From: a virus
Virus record (IMG/VR): IMGVR_UViG_3300046512_000152
Span: 1 to 31,603 of that record
Reading direction: 5' to 3' (one strand)
Length of the DNA: 31,603 nt
In this document: piece after piece, positions 16,547-23,352 of the stretch
How positions within the stretch are numbered: position 1 is the stretch's first letter
How the letters are laid out: each line of letters opens with the position of its first letter
Notes under the pieces: model-generated
Database searches by the model: none
What the model saw: only the letters and a program-made list of their open reading frames with translations
Told to the model about the DNA's origin: nothing
Translations under genes and position numbers: made by a program

Positions 16547-17068
16547 CTAACGCAGCGTGTAATCAAACCCACAGGGTACGTAGGTGACTTGGCTTTCAGC
16601 TGTCAGCGGAAATCCCGACGCGTTATAACGAGAATCGGTGAAGGTAAATGCACCCGACGTGTCAAATGCTGGCGGTGTGCGGGTGAAAGCGTTAGTTGCA
16701 GCGCTAACCCATAGGTAATAAAAACCGGGACCCAAATCCACCGGTGCGCTCAAGCTCACGAAGCGGTGACCACCAACAAGCGGTGCGACGGTACCAGTAG
16801 GAATGGACACACTCGCAAGGCTTGAGAAGACCGCTTCATAAGTGCCCAGCGATACCGTCACGCTAGACTCGATACCATTCTGTCCGGAGTCAAATAAGGA
16901 AAGCGCCCTTATACGGATAGGTTTTGTGACTGTGATTTTATTACCTAGAGAATAACCACCAGTCGTGGTTGAGACTGCAATCTGGTTAACAGCTTTATGC
17001 CAATCTTCAGGAACAACAGAATTGTTGCAATTCGCACCTGACCAGACATCAACTCCAACGTCGATCAT
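16547..17068 (-). CDS. Putative head-spike fibre / DUF4082-like beta protein
   Basis: This 173-residue protein (MIDVGVDVWSGANCNNSVVP onward) is beta-rich and contains KPIRIRALSLFDSG, FVSLSAPVDLGPGFYYLWVS and a C terminus CGFDYTLR. The order of strands and the PVDLGPGFYYLWVS motif resemble DUF4082-type carbohydrate-binding sandwich domains. Its start overlaps the stop of the spike base gene, so they are translated together. In Rhodobacter capsulatus GTA a spike base (rcc01079) is paired with a spike fibre (rcc01080), and the pairing here suggests the same. The ATG at 17068 is preferred to a GTG three bases before it, because the GAGG is only one base from that GTG. Confidence 0.65.
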   Translation of the reverse strand: MIDVGVDVWSGANCNNSVVPEDWHKAVNQIAVSTTTGGYSLGNKITVTKPIRIRALSLFDSGQNGIESSVTVSLGTYEAVFSSLASVSIPTGTVAPLVGGHRFVSLSAPVDLGPGFYYLWVSAATNAFTRTPPAFDTSGAFTFTDSRYNASGFPLTAESQVTYVPCGFDYTLR

Positions 17069-17334
17069 CACACCTCACCAATAATGCTCGTTGCCGTGGT
17101 ACCAGTCGCCAGCACACGCGATGCCCGGATGGGAAGGCGCGAACCCGCAGGGACGTTGGCATAGGTCACTGTGCCTCCGTCTCTGGCAACCAAGCGGACA
17201 TTGCCAGCACCACCGATGTAAAGCGCTCGGGTGATTTCTTGAAGGTCGTTCGCATCATTAGGGGTAACCGCAAAAACAGCACTTATAGGGCTACTGAGCC
17301 CAGGCGAATACAACGAAAAACGATCTAAAGCCAT
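17068..17334 (-). CDS. Spike base protein, RCAP_Rcc01079 family
   Basis: This 88-residue protein contains FAVTPNDANDLQEITRALYI, GGAGNVRLVARDGGTVTYAN and VPAGSRLPIRASRVLATGTT. This is the full pattern of the RCAP_Rcc01079 family, whose founding member is the base of the head spike of the Rhodobacter gene transfer agent. The spike binds the host surface. GAGGTGATAT precedes the ATG. It is the first late gene after the Q-like gene and the 395-bp regulatory gap, and is coupled to a probable spike fibre gene by overlapping start and stop. Confidence 0.85.
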   Translation of the reverse strand: MALDRFSLYSPGLSSPISAVFAVTPNDANDLQEITRALYIGGAGNVRLVARDGGTVTYANVPAGSRLPIRASRVLATGTTATSIIGEV

Positions 17335-17445
17335 ATATCACCTCTAATTGCCGTCTTGGTTGCGTCCCCAGCAGTGGAAGCAGAAGGTTCGGCCCCATCA
17401 ACACCCCCGGCTTATCGCTACGGACGTGGTGGAGCCGAAAACAAA

Positions 17446-17473
17446 AAAGCCCCGGCAAACGCCGAGGCTTTAT
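17446..17473 (-). terminator. Terminator-type hairpin in the late control region
   Basis: Minus strand: GCCTCGGC, loop GTTT, GCCGGGGC (one G-T pair), then TTTTTT. It is the nearest of three hairpins to the late genes and likely acts before Q-type antitermination. Confidence 0.7.
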
Positions 17474-17482
17474 GAAACTGTA

Positions 17483-17508
17483 AAAAAACCCAGCCTTGAA
17501 AGCTGGGT
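17483..17508 (-). terminator. Terminator-type hairpin with T7 tail
   Basis: Minus strand: an eight-pair stem AACCCAGC/GCTGGGTT around loop TTTCAAG, running into TTTTTTT. It is the strongest of the three hairpins in this gap. Confidence 0.7.
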
Positions 17509-17628
17509 TAGTCCCGCGCTGCTTTGCAGTCCTAGCAAAATCGCGTCCGTGCCCGGCCATGTGCATAGCGGGACTGCATTCTGCGGGTGAATGCCGGCTC
17601 GGACAAGCGACTCAAGTCACATGCAGCA

Positions 17629-17656
17629 AAAAGCCCAGCGATCAGGCCGGGCTTTC
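17629..17656 (-). terminator. Terminator-type hairpin close to the Q-like gene
   Basis: Minus strand: AGCCCGGC, loop CTGATC, then GCTGGGCT, followed by TTTTT. It lies 75 bases downstream of the Q-like stop and may end early transcription. Confidence 0.6.
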
Positions 17657-17729
17657 TATGTGGTGTCGTGCTTGAAAAGCTGAACACGGTGCCATGAAAA
17701 CAGGTGTTTATCCGCGTGGAAACATATTT

Positions 17730-18119
17730 TTACGCAGCCTCGCGAAACGCTTCGATAGCGCAGTCAACCCATGCCACACCCGCCTTGATTAACTCGCGCG
17801 CCTTGGCCTCTCCCATGTCGTTATCCCTGGCAATGCGCAACGCTGGCCACTTGGCGCCGAAGTACAACCAGATGAAATTACCCATCTGTGCGTCCCGGTT
17901 GGCGAGCTTAGCGACAGCGCGATCCACCACCAGGGCCACGTCATCAGTGACACAGTAATTCTTGATGCCGCCCTCGGTGACGTTGTTGTCGCGGATCAGC
18001 GCATAGAGGGGTGACACATACCGGGGCACGCCCATCCCGTCCATCCGCCACCAGCCCCATTGCTCAAGCAGGTATTCCGTATCACCCAGAGGCTTGTTGG
18101 TATAGGTGCGTTTTTTCAT
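17730..18119 (-). CDS. Antiterminator Q-like protein
   Basis: This 129-residue protein contains LLEQWGWWRMDGMGVPRYVS, then a TDDVALVVDRAVAKL block and a C-terminal helix-turn-helix-like part ending GVAWVDCAIEAF. This is the pattern of the phage_antitermQ family (phage 82/21 type), which loads on RNA polymerase at the late promoter and lets it pass terminators. It is the last gene of the leftward early operon and is followed by a gap with three hairpins, then the late genes, exactly where Q is expected. GGGGA lies ahead of the ATG. Confidence 0.85.
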   Translation of the reverse strand: MKKRTYTNKPLGDTEYLLEQWGWWRMDGMGVPRYVSPLYALIRDNNVTEGGIKNYCVTDDVALVVDRAVAKLANRDAQMGNFIWLYFGAKWPALRIARDNDMGEAKARELIKAGVAWVDCAIEAFREAA

Positions 18120-18123
18120 GCTC

Positions 18124-18444
18124 TCAATCCCCTGTGTAATTTGTTCCGCCTGCTCCCAGACGGTTTGGTTGCTCGTATTGGCTCTGTGGCCCTATCGGTG
18201 TTGGAGCAGTCTTTAACGCCAAGACTTCGCGCTGTACCTGCTGCAATTTGAAACTCAATTGGGTGACCAACTCATCGACAGAAAGCACCAACTTGGTCCC
18301 CTTAACAACCCAACCTGAGCCGTTGCAATCCGTGCAAACCAGCTCATAAAACACCCCCGCAACTATCGCCTTACCCTTGCAGATCGAGCAGGGTTCAAGC
18401 TCGATCCGCTCCCGCTTAAAGCCAGGCCCCTGTCGTTTCTGCAC
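18124..18444 (-). CDS. Hypothetical zinc-ribbon protein (nin-region position)
   Basis: This 106-residue protein has two CxxC pairs, CSICKG (19-22) and CTDCNGSGW (37-40), resembling a DnaJ-type zinc-binding repeat, followed by a helical region (VDELVTQLSFKLQQVQREVL) that may form a coiled coil. The start is GTG at 18444 with GAGG upstream, and it overlaps the end of the recombinase gene by 29 bases. It sits between the recombinase and Q. No function known. Confidence 0.7.
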   Translation of the reverse strand: MQKRQGPGFKRERIELEPCSICKGKAIVAGVFYELVCTDCNGSGWVVKGTKLVLSVDELVTQLSFKLQQVQREVLALKTAPTPIGPQSQYEQPNRLGAGGTNYTGD

Positions 18445-19744
18445 GTTTTAAAACCTCGCCCTTAACAAATTGTGGTTCTGGCTCGCAGGCCCCGCCGTTC
18501 AAGGCGTCTACGAGGTTTTGCGAATCTTCATATCTAACGCCTGTCTGCGCGTGAATCGCCTTGAAGCCGCGCGCATCTAACCAGTCGTGCCACTTCACCA
18601 ACGCCAAGCGGCGCTGCTCTTTGGCCTGAGTGTTGATGTACGTCGAGGCGATCTTGCCGAGCGAGTGGTTGAGCAGCATCTCGCCGATGTGGCCGTCGAC
18701 GCCAAGGTCAGTCCAGGCAGTTCGGGCCACCTTGCGCAGGTCGTGACTGGTCCAGGCGCCCTGTCCTAGCCGGGTGAATACAGCGCTGGCTTGGTTGTCG
18801 CTCAGCGGCTTGCCACGGCGCGAAGGGAACAGAAAGGCCCCGTCGTAGCCCTGGGCAGCCTGGCGATCACGGTACCGGCACAGCAGCCCGACAACTTGGT
18901 CGGTCAAAGGCACCCGAAGCACGGTCTTGGTCTTGGTGTGTTCGGCAGGCAGGAACCACTCGCGCTCCGGCAGTGCAATGTCAGCCCACCGTGCTTGGCG
19001 GGTTTCGCCAATCCGGGTGCCGTGGCAAAGCATCATCAAGGCCAGCATGGCGTCACCCGGCTCGCTGTCGAAGCGCTCAGCCAGCAGTGCCACCAGTTCG
19101 GGTAACTGCACGTCGCGAAGGCGCGCAGGCTTGGGCAGAATGCGGGCCGTGGTGAAGTTACTGAACTTGAGCTCGGCCATCGGGTTGAAGGGGATCAGGT
19201 CGAGCTTGCGCGCCTGGCGGAAACCCATGGCGACGAGGCGGAACAATTGCTGAACGTAGGACAGCGACAGCTCTTCCTGCGCCGGCCACATTAGCTGCCT
19301 GTCCAGGGTTTGGGCGTTGAGTTCGCTCAGCAGCAAATCGTCCAGGCGCGGCTTGAGCTGGCAGCTGATTGCAGACTTGATAGCCGCCCGACGCTTGTCC
19401 GAGAGCGCTCGCGATTTAGCCATGCGATCGCCAAACCAGTCCAGCAGCTCGCCCACGGCCACCCAGCCCGAAACGCTCGCAGCGCCGTCAGCCGCCACAC
19501 GCAGCCGTACCGCTGGGAGCGCCGCGACCACCTGTTTGCTGCTGAGGTCGGGAAAATGCCCGATCAGGTGCCATTGGCGCTTGTGGAGCAAGTACCAGGA
19601 GCCGCGCGTTCGGTTCTTCAAGTACCGAAAGTGAAGCGCTGGATGGCTTGCATCCCGCAGGTCACGAACATGCTCAAGCTTGGCGTTGCGCGCGATCTCG
19701 GCATCCGACAATTTCACCGTCAGGGTTTTTATTTGGGTGTTCAC
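18416..19744 (-). CDS. Second tyrosine recombinase (nin-region integrase-type)
   Basis: This 442-residue tyrosine recombinase has all catalytic residues visible: R244 in HGTRIGETRQ, K271/K273 in EHTKTKT, H334-x-x-R337 in SHDLRKVART, H360 in LLNHSLG and Y369 in STYINTQ. Residues 1-90 look like an arm-binding domain (FRYLKNRTRGSWYLLHKRQW). It is co-transcribed with replication genes and lies between the helicase loader and Q, unlike the prophage integrase at 30487. It starts with GTG at 19744 (GGAGG seven bases upstream) and overlaps the preceding gene. The substrate is unknown. It might resolve multimers or be an invertase or domesticated integrase. Confidence 0.88.
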   Translation of the reverse strand: MNTQIKTLTVKLSDAEIARNAKLEHVRDLRDASHPALHFRYLKNRTRGSWYLLHKRQWHLIGHFPDLSSKQVVAALPAVRLRVAADGAASVSGWVAVGELLDWFGDRMAKSRALSDKRRAAIKSAISCQLKPRLDDLLLSELNAQTLDRQLMWPAQEELSLSYVQQLFRLVAMGFRQARKLDLIPFNPMAELKFSNFTTARILPKPARLRDVQLPELVALLAERFDSEPGDAMLALMMLCHGTRIGETRQARWADIALPEREWFLPAEHTKTKTVLRVPLTDQVVGLLCRYRDRQAAQGYDGAFLFPSRRGKPLSDNQASAVFTRLGQGAWTSHDLRKVARTAWTDLGVDGHIGEMLLNHSLGKIASTYINTQAKEQRRLALVKWHDWLDARGFKAIHAQTGVRYEDSQNLVDALNGGACEPEPQFVKGEVLKRAETTGAWL

Positions 19745-19950
19745 GAAGTGACCTCCTTGGGGGCTCGGAGATCAACGACCTCGAAAGTGTTGGGCCACAT
19801 CCAGGCGCCGTAGCGCCTGGCCATAGCCGCGTCGGCAAACAGCGCAAGCGCGTGGTCCGGAGGTGAGCTCAAGTCGACCTTGAACGAGCAGCAGAACACT
19901 GCCCAGCGGTAGGTCTCGATCTCAGGAAAAGCCAGGCGGCGATCAGTCAT
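19741..19950 (-). CDS. Hypothetical protein (69 aa)
   Basis: This 69-residue protein starts MTDRRLAFPEIETYRWAVFC and has a centre of FADAAMARRYGAWMWPNTFE. No family is recognised, and there is no membrane segment or metal motif. It overlaps the recombinase start by four bases (GTGA) and is preceded by a very small ORF whose stop overlaps its own start. It belongs to the leftward early operon. Confidence 0.6.
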   Translation of the reverse strand: MTDRRLAFPEIETYRWAVFCCSFKVDLSSPPDHALALFADAAMARRYGAWMWPNTFEVVDLRAPKEVTS

Positions 19951-20020
19951 GACGGGCAGCTCCCGATCGCTTGGCGCGGGAGGGCTTCGGGCTATATGGA
20001 CTCAAACTGATCTTGGCCAT
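19943..20020 (-). CDS. Very small basic ORF (25 aa)
   Basis: The frame reads MAKISLSPYSPKPSRAKRSG and ends ARHD. It starts at ATG 20020, overlapping the stop of the DnaC-like gene (TGATG), with AAGGA seven bases upstream. Its stop overlaps the next start (ATGACTGA). It may be a short basic protein or a leader that couples translation of the downstream gene. Existence as a protein is uncertain. Confidence 0.4.
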   Translation of the reverse strand: MAKISLSPYSPKPSRAKRSGAARHD

Positions 20021-20826
20021 CAGAATCCTTCCTTTCCACGTTGCGATTCCCATTCGAAAGGGATCACGATCACACCGCCCTCACGCAGACGATCAGCGCA
20101 ACGCTCACCCATGGCATGGGGCAGTGCCGTTGCGTCGAGGTTGGAGACGATCACCGTGGGGCGCTGCTCTTCGTACCGGCCGTTGATGATCGCGAACAGG
20201 GTGGTCAGCTCGAAATCGCTGGGTTTCTCCTTGCTCACGCCTATTTCATCCAGTACCAGCAGGGATGGACTGATCAGGCTCGACAGAATCTGGCTTTCGC
20301 TCTGCTCGCTGGTCCGGTCGTAGGTGGCGCGAATGGCCTGCAGCACAGAGCCAATCGTGCGGTACACGGCGGATGCGCTGGACTTCGCCATGATTTCGTT
20401 AGCGATGGCGACGGACAGGTGAGTCTTTCCGGTGCCAGGCTTACCCAGCAGCAAGAGGCAACGACCAGCCGCGGCGATTTGCTTGAACTCAGCGGCGTAC
20501 CGCATGCAGGTGTTCAGGGCCTTCCGCTGCTCCGGGGTTTTTGCGATGTATCCGTCGAAGGTCTTGCCGGCGAATCGCTTGGGGATCAGCGCAGAGCCCA
20601 GCTTCTGGGCCATACGCATGCGCAGCGCCTGGGCCTCCTGCGCCTCTGCACGGGAAGATTCCTCCTCGATTCGGATTCGACTGCACTCGGGGCAACCGGT
20701 CTTGAACTCCTTGCCAAAGATCACATTCACCTTCTGGGGGAACTGCCCGTGATCTTCGCAAACGCCGGTGGTCTGCTGCCGGGCCGGTGTGGCGCTTGGC
20801 ATCGAAACAACTTTGTCAGAACCCAT
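20020..20826 (-). CDS. DnaC-like helicase loader / replication ATPase
   Basis: This 268-residue protein has a cysteine cluster near the N terminus (CEDHGQF and GCPECSR) like DnaC/IstB-type loaders. Walker A is LLGKPGTGKTHLSVAIANEI (about 141-160), Walker B is LLVLDEIGV, and further down VIVSNL acts as sensor 1. It should load the replicative helicase at the phage origin, the job of lambda P. It overlaps the initiator-like gene by 11 bases. The central sequence TIGDLV-like parts are absent, so it is not DnaB. Confidence 0.92.
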   Translation of the reverse strand: MGSDKVVSMPSATPARQQTTGVCEDHGQFPQKVNVIFGKEFKTGCPECSRIRIEEESSRAEAQEAQALRMRMAQKLGSALIPKRFAGKTFDGYIAKTPEQRKALNTCMRYAAEFKQIAAAGRCLLLLGKPGTGKTHLSVAIANEIMAKSSASAVYRTIGSVLQAIRATYDRTSEQSESQILSSLISPSLLVLDEIGVSKEKPSDFELTTLFAIINGRYEEQRPTVIVSNLDATALPHAMGERCADRLREGGVIVIPFEWESQRGKEGF

Positions 20827-21619
20827 AGGAACCGTCCTCCCGCTCGATCAAACCGGCGGTGTAATCGCGATCAGAGAAACCGGTATGCCGGTTGGGCAAC
20901 TGGTGGACGTTGCTGGTGGTCTTGTCCGGGAAGATTCCCGTCCAACCGTTGGATATCGAGTTGACCAACACCTGGTCCGGGCTGGCGTGCCCCTCCAGCG
21001 CCCTGGCCTGCTGTTCGCAACTCTTTGCGGTCAACGGCTTGTGGATTTCACGGCGATGCTGGCACCAGTCAGCCCAAGTCTTTTCGGTGACGTTGCTGGG
21101 TTTTGCAGTCAGCGGATCGAACTTGGCGGATTTCGCCGTGGGCAAAGCCAATGGCTTTTGATCTTGTTGTTTCTTCTCTTCTCTACTCTTATCTTCTCTG
21201 TCGTGACTTTCCGTGACACAGCGTGACTTGTCGTGATCACCGCGATTTTGCTTCTCGGCCCTCTCCCGATCGCGCTGATCCTTTTTTCGCTGAGCCGCAG
21301 ATTTTGCACCGGTTTCAGGATTTCCAACGTCTTCACGCTTCGGCTGTCGCCCTTCCCAACCGGTAAGCTTGTCACCGTCCATGACACGCCCTTGCATGGC
21401 GATGAATACGCATTCCACCTGTTCATCTGTCACATCCAAAGCTGATGCAACATCCTCTTTCGTGACTGTCACGTGACCGCGCGTGACGTTCCGTGACGCA
21501 TCGACAAGAAGGTGCAAATACATGGCCTGCACCAGTGAAATGGGCTGACCGGAAATGCGTGCAATTGTCCGCCACTTTGGATCGTTGGGCATGTCATGCC
21601 AAAGCCTTAACCAATCCAC
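20816..21619 (-). CDS. DnaT-like phage replication protein (lambda O position)
   Basis: The protein has 267 residues. The N terminus (MDWLRLWHDMPNDPKWRTIA, VSLVQAMYLHLLVDAS-like) resembles a winged-helix replication initiator. A charged linker (about 125-165) is rich in Arg, Lys, Glu and Asp. The C terminus contains NGWTGIFPDK, the signature of DnaT-like replisome organisers. It is co-transcribed with the helicase loader. The coding sequence contains two iteron clusters (21201-21237 and 21461-21497), so the gene likely encodes and contains the phage origin, as lambda O does. The linker residues DHDKSRCVTESHDRED are encoded by the iteron DNA. Confidence 0.85.
   Translation of the reverse strand: MDWLRLWHDMPNDPKWRTIARISGQPISLVQAMYLHLLVDASRNVTRGHVTVTKEDVASALDVTDEQVECVFIAMQGRVMDGDKLTGWEGRQPKREDVGNPETGAKSAAQRKKDQRDRERAEKQNRGDHDKSRCVTESHDREDKSREEKKQQDQKPLALPTAKSAKFDPLTAKPSNVTEKTWADWCQHRREIHKPLTAKSCEQQARALEGHASPDQVLVNSISNGWTGIFPDKTTSNVHQLPNRHTGFSDRDYTAGLIEREDGSYGF
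21201..21237. repeat. Iteron cluster 1, candidate replication origin
   Basis: Four CGTGAC-type units (TCGTGAC, CCGTGAC, GCGTGAC, TCGTGAT) at exact 10-base intervals (21201, 21211, 21221, 21231). They lie inside the DnaT-like gene, beside a pyrimidine-rich tract (21166-21200). Ten-base phasing puts every unit on the same face of DNA, as expected for an initiator array. Confidence 0.7.
21461..21497. repeat. Iteron cluster 2, candidate replication origin
   Basis: Four CGTGAC units start at 21461, 21472, 21482 and 21492, with spacings of 11, 10 and 10 bases. The cluster lies about 260 bp from the first and in the same gene. It encodes the protein segment RNVTRGHVTVT. Confidence 0.7.
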
Positions 21620-21621
21620 GG

Positions 21622-21930
21622 CTATTCCTCCTGCAACTGATCAACGTTCTGGATCAGCTCCATGTACCGCTTTGCCTGATGCAAAAGGGTTTCAATGTCG
21701 CGCTTGTCGAAGCACTGCATGGCCATGGGCACTACCTTGAGCCCGAGCACCGCCAGGATCTGGCAGAACTGCTCAAACTTCTCGGGCTTCATGCGGCTAA
21801 TCGTCGCCTCGTCGCAACCGACTGCAAGCGCAACAGGCGCATTGCCGACTGATGCAAGGTGCTGCATGAGAACGGAGTAGTTCTTGCGGGCCCTTACGGT
21901 CTGCTCTTGGCTTAATGGACTCGTTGGCAT
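21622..21930 (-). CDS. CII-like phage regulatory protein
   Basis: This 102-residue protein begins MPTSPLSQEQTVRARKNYSV. It follows lambda CII closely in pattern: a leading helix, a helix-turn-helix (VALAVGCDEATISRMKPE) and then KFEQFCQILAVLGLKVVP, like CII KFSMLLAVLEWGVV. The remaining helix would form the tetramer. CII-type activators turn on the repressor and integrase promoters when establishing lysogeny. The ATG at 21930 is used rather than the overlapping TTG at 21936. It sits second in the leftward operon after the Cro-like gene, as in lambda. Confidence 0.82.
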   Translation of the reverse strand: MPTSPLSQEQTVRARKNYSVLMQHLASVGNAPVALAVGCDEATISRMKPEKFEQFCQILAVLGLKVVPMAMQCFDKRDIETLLHQAKRYMELIQNVDQLQEE

Positions 21931-21932
21931 GG

Positions 21933-22121
21933 TCAAGCCGCCGACTGAGACTGGCTTTTATTGCCGGGTTTCAGTTCTCCGTTGGTGAGCTTTTCCAATT
22001 GGTACTGCCGCAACTCGGGGACTTCATCCCGCCACTGCCGCACAGCCTCATAGGTGATATTGAGGGCGCGTGCGAGTTTGGGGATGGAGCCGTAATAATC
22101 AATCGCTGTTTGGCGTTTCAT
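21933..22121 (-). CDS. Cro-like repressor
   Basis: This 62-residue helix-turn-helix protein starts MKRQTAIDYYGSIPKLARAL and contains LNITYEAVRQWRDEVPELRQ, typical of Cro/YdaS-type proteins, with the end QLEKLTNGELK. GGAGG lies five bases before the ATG at 22121. It is divergent from the CI gene across 89 bases containing three operators. It should shut off the repressor promoter during lytic growth. A longer frame to 22157 would cut into the operators and lacks a ribosome site. Confidence 0.88.
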   Translation of the reverse strand: MKRQTAIDYYGSIPKLARALNITYEAVRQWRDEVPELRQYQLEKLTNGELKPGNKSQSQSAA

Positions 22122-22210
22122 AGGCACCTCCAATGCTGTTACGCCAAATTCAAGCATGCTTGCACTTAATAAGCAAGCATGCTTGCCAAGCTAACTTGTA
22201 GATTGCTTGC
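22122..22210. promoter_or_regulatory. Right operator region (OR) between cro and cI
   Basis: Three dyads share one pattern: CAAGCATGCTTG at 22151-22162 and again at 22174-22185 (23 bases apart) and the looser CAAGCTAACTTG at 22187-22198. On the minus strand TTGCTT and TTGAAT stand 17 bases apart across the first two operators, a plausible PR. On the plus strand TAGATT lies at 22199-22204, seven bases before the repressor ATG, so PRM would make a leaderless message. The same operators recur at 24332-24386. Confidence 0.8.
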
Positions 22211-23059
22211 ATGAAAATTACTGATCGGATTGCGAAACTTGTCCTGGCGCGAAAGCCTGAGATCGGGCCGCGAGGATTCAAAAGGGATATAGCGACCACC
22301 TGCGGGGTCAGCTACGAAGCTGTTCGTCAGTGGTTTGCAGGCGACACCGGCAACATCAAGAATGAAAACCTAGTCGCGATCGCTGAAGGCTATGACACGA
22401 CGGTCGATTGGCTACTATCTGGCAAGGGTGAGCCGCCGAGCCGGAAGGTCGTCAATGAGCTAAAAACCGGTCAGAAGTCATCTGCAGATCTGGTCAAGCA
22501 GATGCTCGCGAAGCATGGCCGGGGACTGTCGGAAGAAGCACGAGCGCGAATCGTCGAGGTGGTAGAAGAGGTGGCACTGGAGTCGAAGTCGACCAATGTA
22601 GTGAAAGTCGACTTCTCTCGCCCCGGCCAAGTCGGTGACGAGGTGTGGATTGCGCACTACGACGTGCGTGCAGCGATGGGTTGCGGGCAGATCCCACATG
22701 AATACCCGGAAATGCTCCAGGACATAAGGGTCAGCCCCAAGCATCTACGCGATCTAGGCGTCACGTTCAAAGAGCACTTCCACCTCAAGATGATCACCGG
22801 ATGGGGTCAGTCGATGGCACCGACGATCAAGGATCGCGACCCACTGCTCGTCGACATTACGGTCCGGGAGTTTACAGGCGACGGTATCTACCTCTTCTCC
22901 CACGACGACATGCTGTACGTGAAGCGCTTACAGAAGAAAGGCAAGGACCGCTTCAAGATGATCTCGGACAACAAGCACCACGACCCCGAGGACATCCGAG
23001 CGGATGACACACATATCCTAGCCAGGGTGCTTTACGTCTGGAACGGACAACCGGTATGA
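22211..23059 (+). CDS. CI-type repressor, S24 peptidase family
   Basis: This 282-residue repressor has an N-terminal helix-turn-helix (DIATTCGVSYEAVRQWFAGD, about 27-46) and a C-terminal S24 domain. S201 in GWGQSMAPTI and K238 in LYVKRLQK form the catalytic pair. AAMGCG at 154-159 is the likely self-cleavage segment, with a Cys-Gly bond as in P22 c2. RecA filaments would trigger cleavage and induction. No ribosome site precedes the ATG, so the message is probably leaderless, as from lambda PRM. It likely binds all six CAAGCATGCTTG-type operators. The linker (80-130) is longer than in lambda CI. Confidence 0.94.
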   Translation: MKITDRIAKLVLARKPEIGPRGFKRDIATTCGVSYEAVRQWFAGDTGNIKNENLVAIAEGYDTTVDWLLSGKGEPPSRKVVNELKTGQKSSADLVKQMLAKHGRGLSEEARARIVEVVEEVALESKSTNVVKVDFSRPGQVGDEVWIAHYDVRAAMGCGQIPHEYPEMLQDIRVSPKHLRDLGVTFKEHFHLKMITGWGQSMAPTIKDRDPLLVDITVREFTGDGIYLFSHDDMLYVKRLQKKGKDRFKMISDNKHHDPEDIRADDTHILARVLYVWNGQPV

Positions 23060-23063
23060 CGCT

Positions 23064-23300
23064 ATGTCCCTGACCAAGCCAAACCAAGACCTTAAGCGCG
23101 ACCTACAAGGCATCGCCTCCGACCTCAAGTGGTCAGCCGTAGAACTGATGAGGGTTGCGGAGCGACTTAGCCTTGCAGGGAATGAGTCGGACGCTCAGGC
23201 CGTGCTGAGGATGTGCATCGTATTTAATGCAGACGAGGATCGGCTGACGGAGTATGTGGACGAGGTGAAGGCAGGAAGGATTTTGCGGGGGGGAGCTTGA
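23064..23300 (+). CDS. Small hypothetical protein in the rex position
   Basis: This 78-residue helical protein (MSLTKPNQDLKRDLQGIASD onward) contains LKWSAVELMRVAERLSLAGN. No family recognised. It starts four bases after the repressor stop with only a weak ribosome site, so translation is probably coupled to cI and driven by the repressor promoter. It is expected to be made in lysogens. The gene is GC-typical for the window. Confidence 0.62.
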   Translation: MSLTKPNQDLKRDLQGIASDLKWSAVELMRVAERLSLAGNESDAQAVLRMCIVFNADEDRLTEYVDEVKAGRILRGGA

Positions 23301-23352
23301 ATAGAAGGCGAAACGGATCTGGGCACTCGATCATCACAAGGGAGCGATTCTG

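Larger units (their letters stand above)
17335..17729 (-). promoter_or_regulatory. Late control region: Q-site/late promoter and terminator candidates
   Basis: I found no convincing gene in this 395-bp gap. It holds three terminator-type hairpins on the minus strand, listed separately. An inverted repeat AGTCCCGC/GCGGGACT lies around 17511-17576. It lies directly downstream of the Q-like gene and upstream of the late genes. In lambdoid phages that interval contains the late promoter, the Q-binding site and the terminator that Q overrides. I could not pick a clear -35/-10 pair. A conserved segment at 17360-17446 is shared with 16430-16498 before the holin. Confidence 0.5.

Noticed and set aside
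21201-21497. Regular short repeats considered as a CRISPR array
   Set aside because: Units are six to seven bases at 10-base steps, inside a gene. CRISPR repeats are longer and separated by unique spacers.
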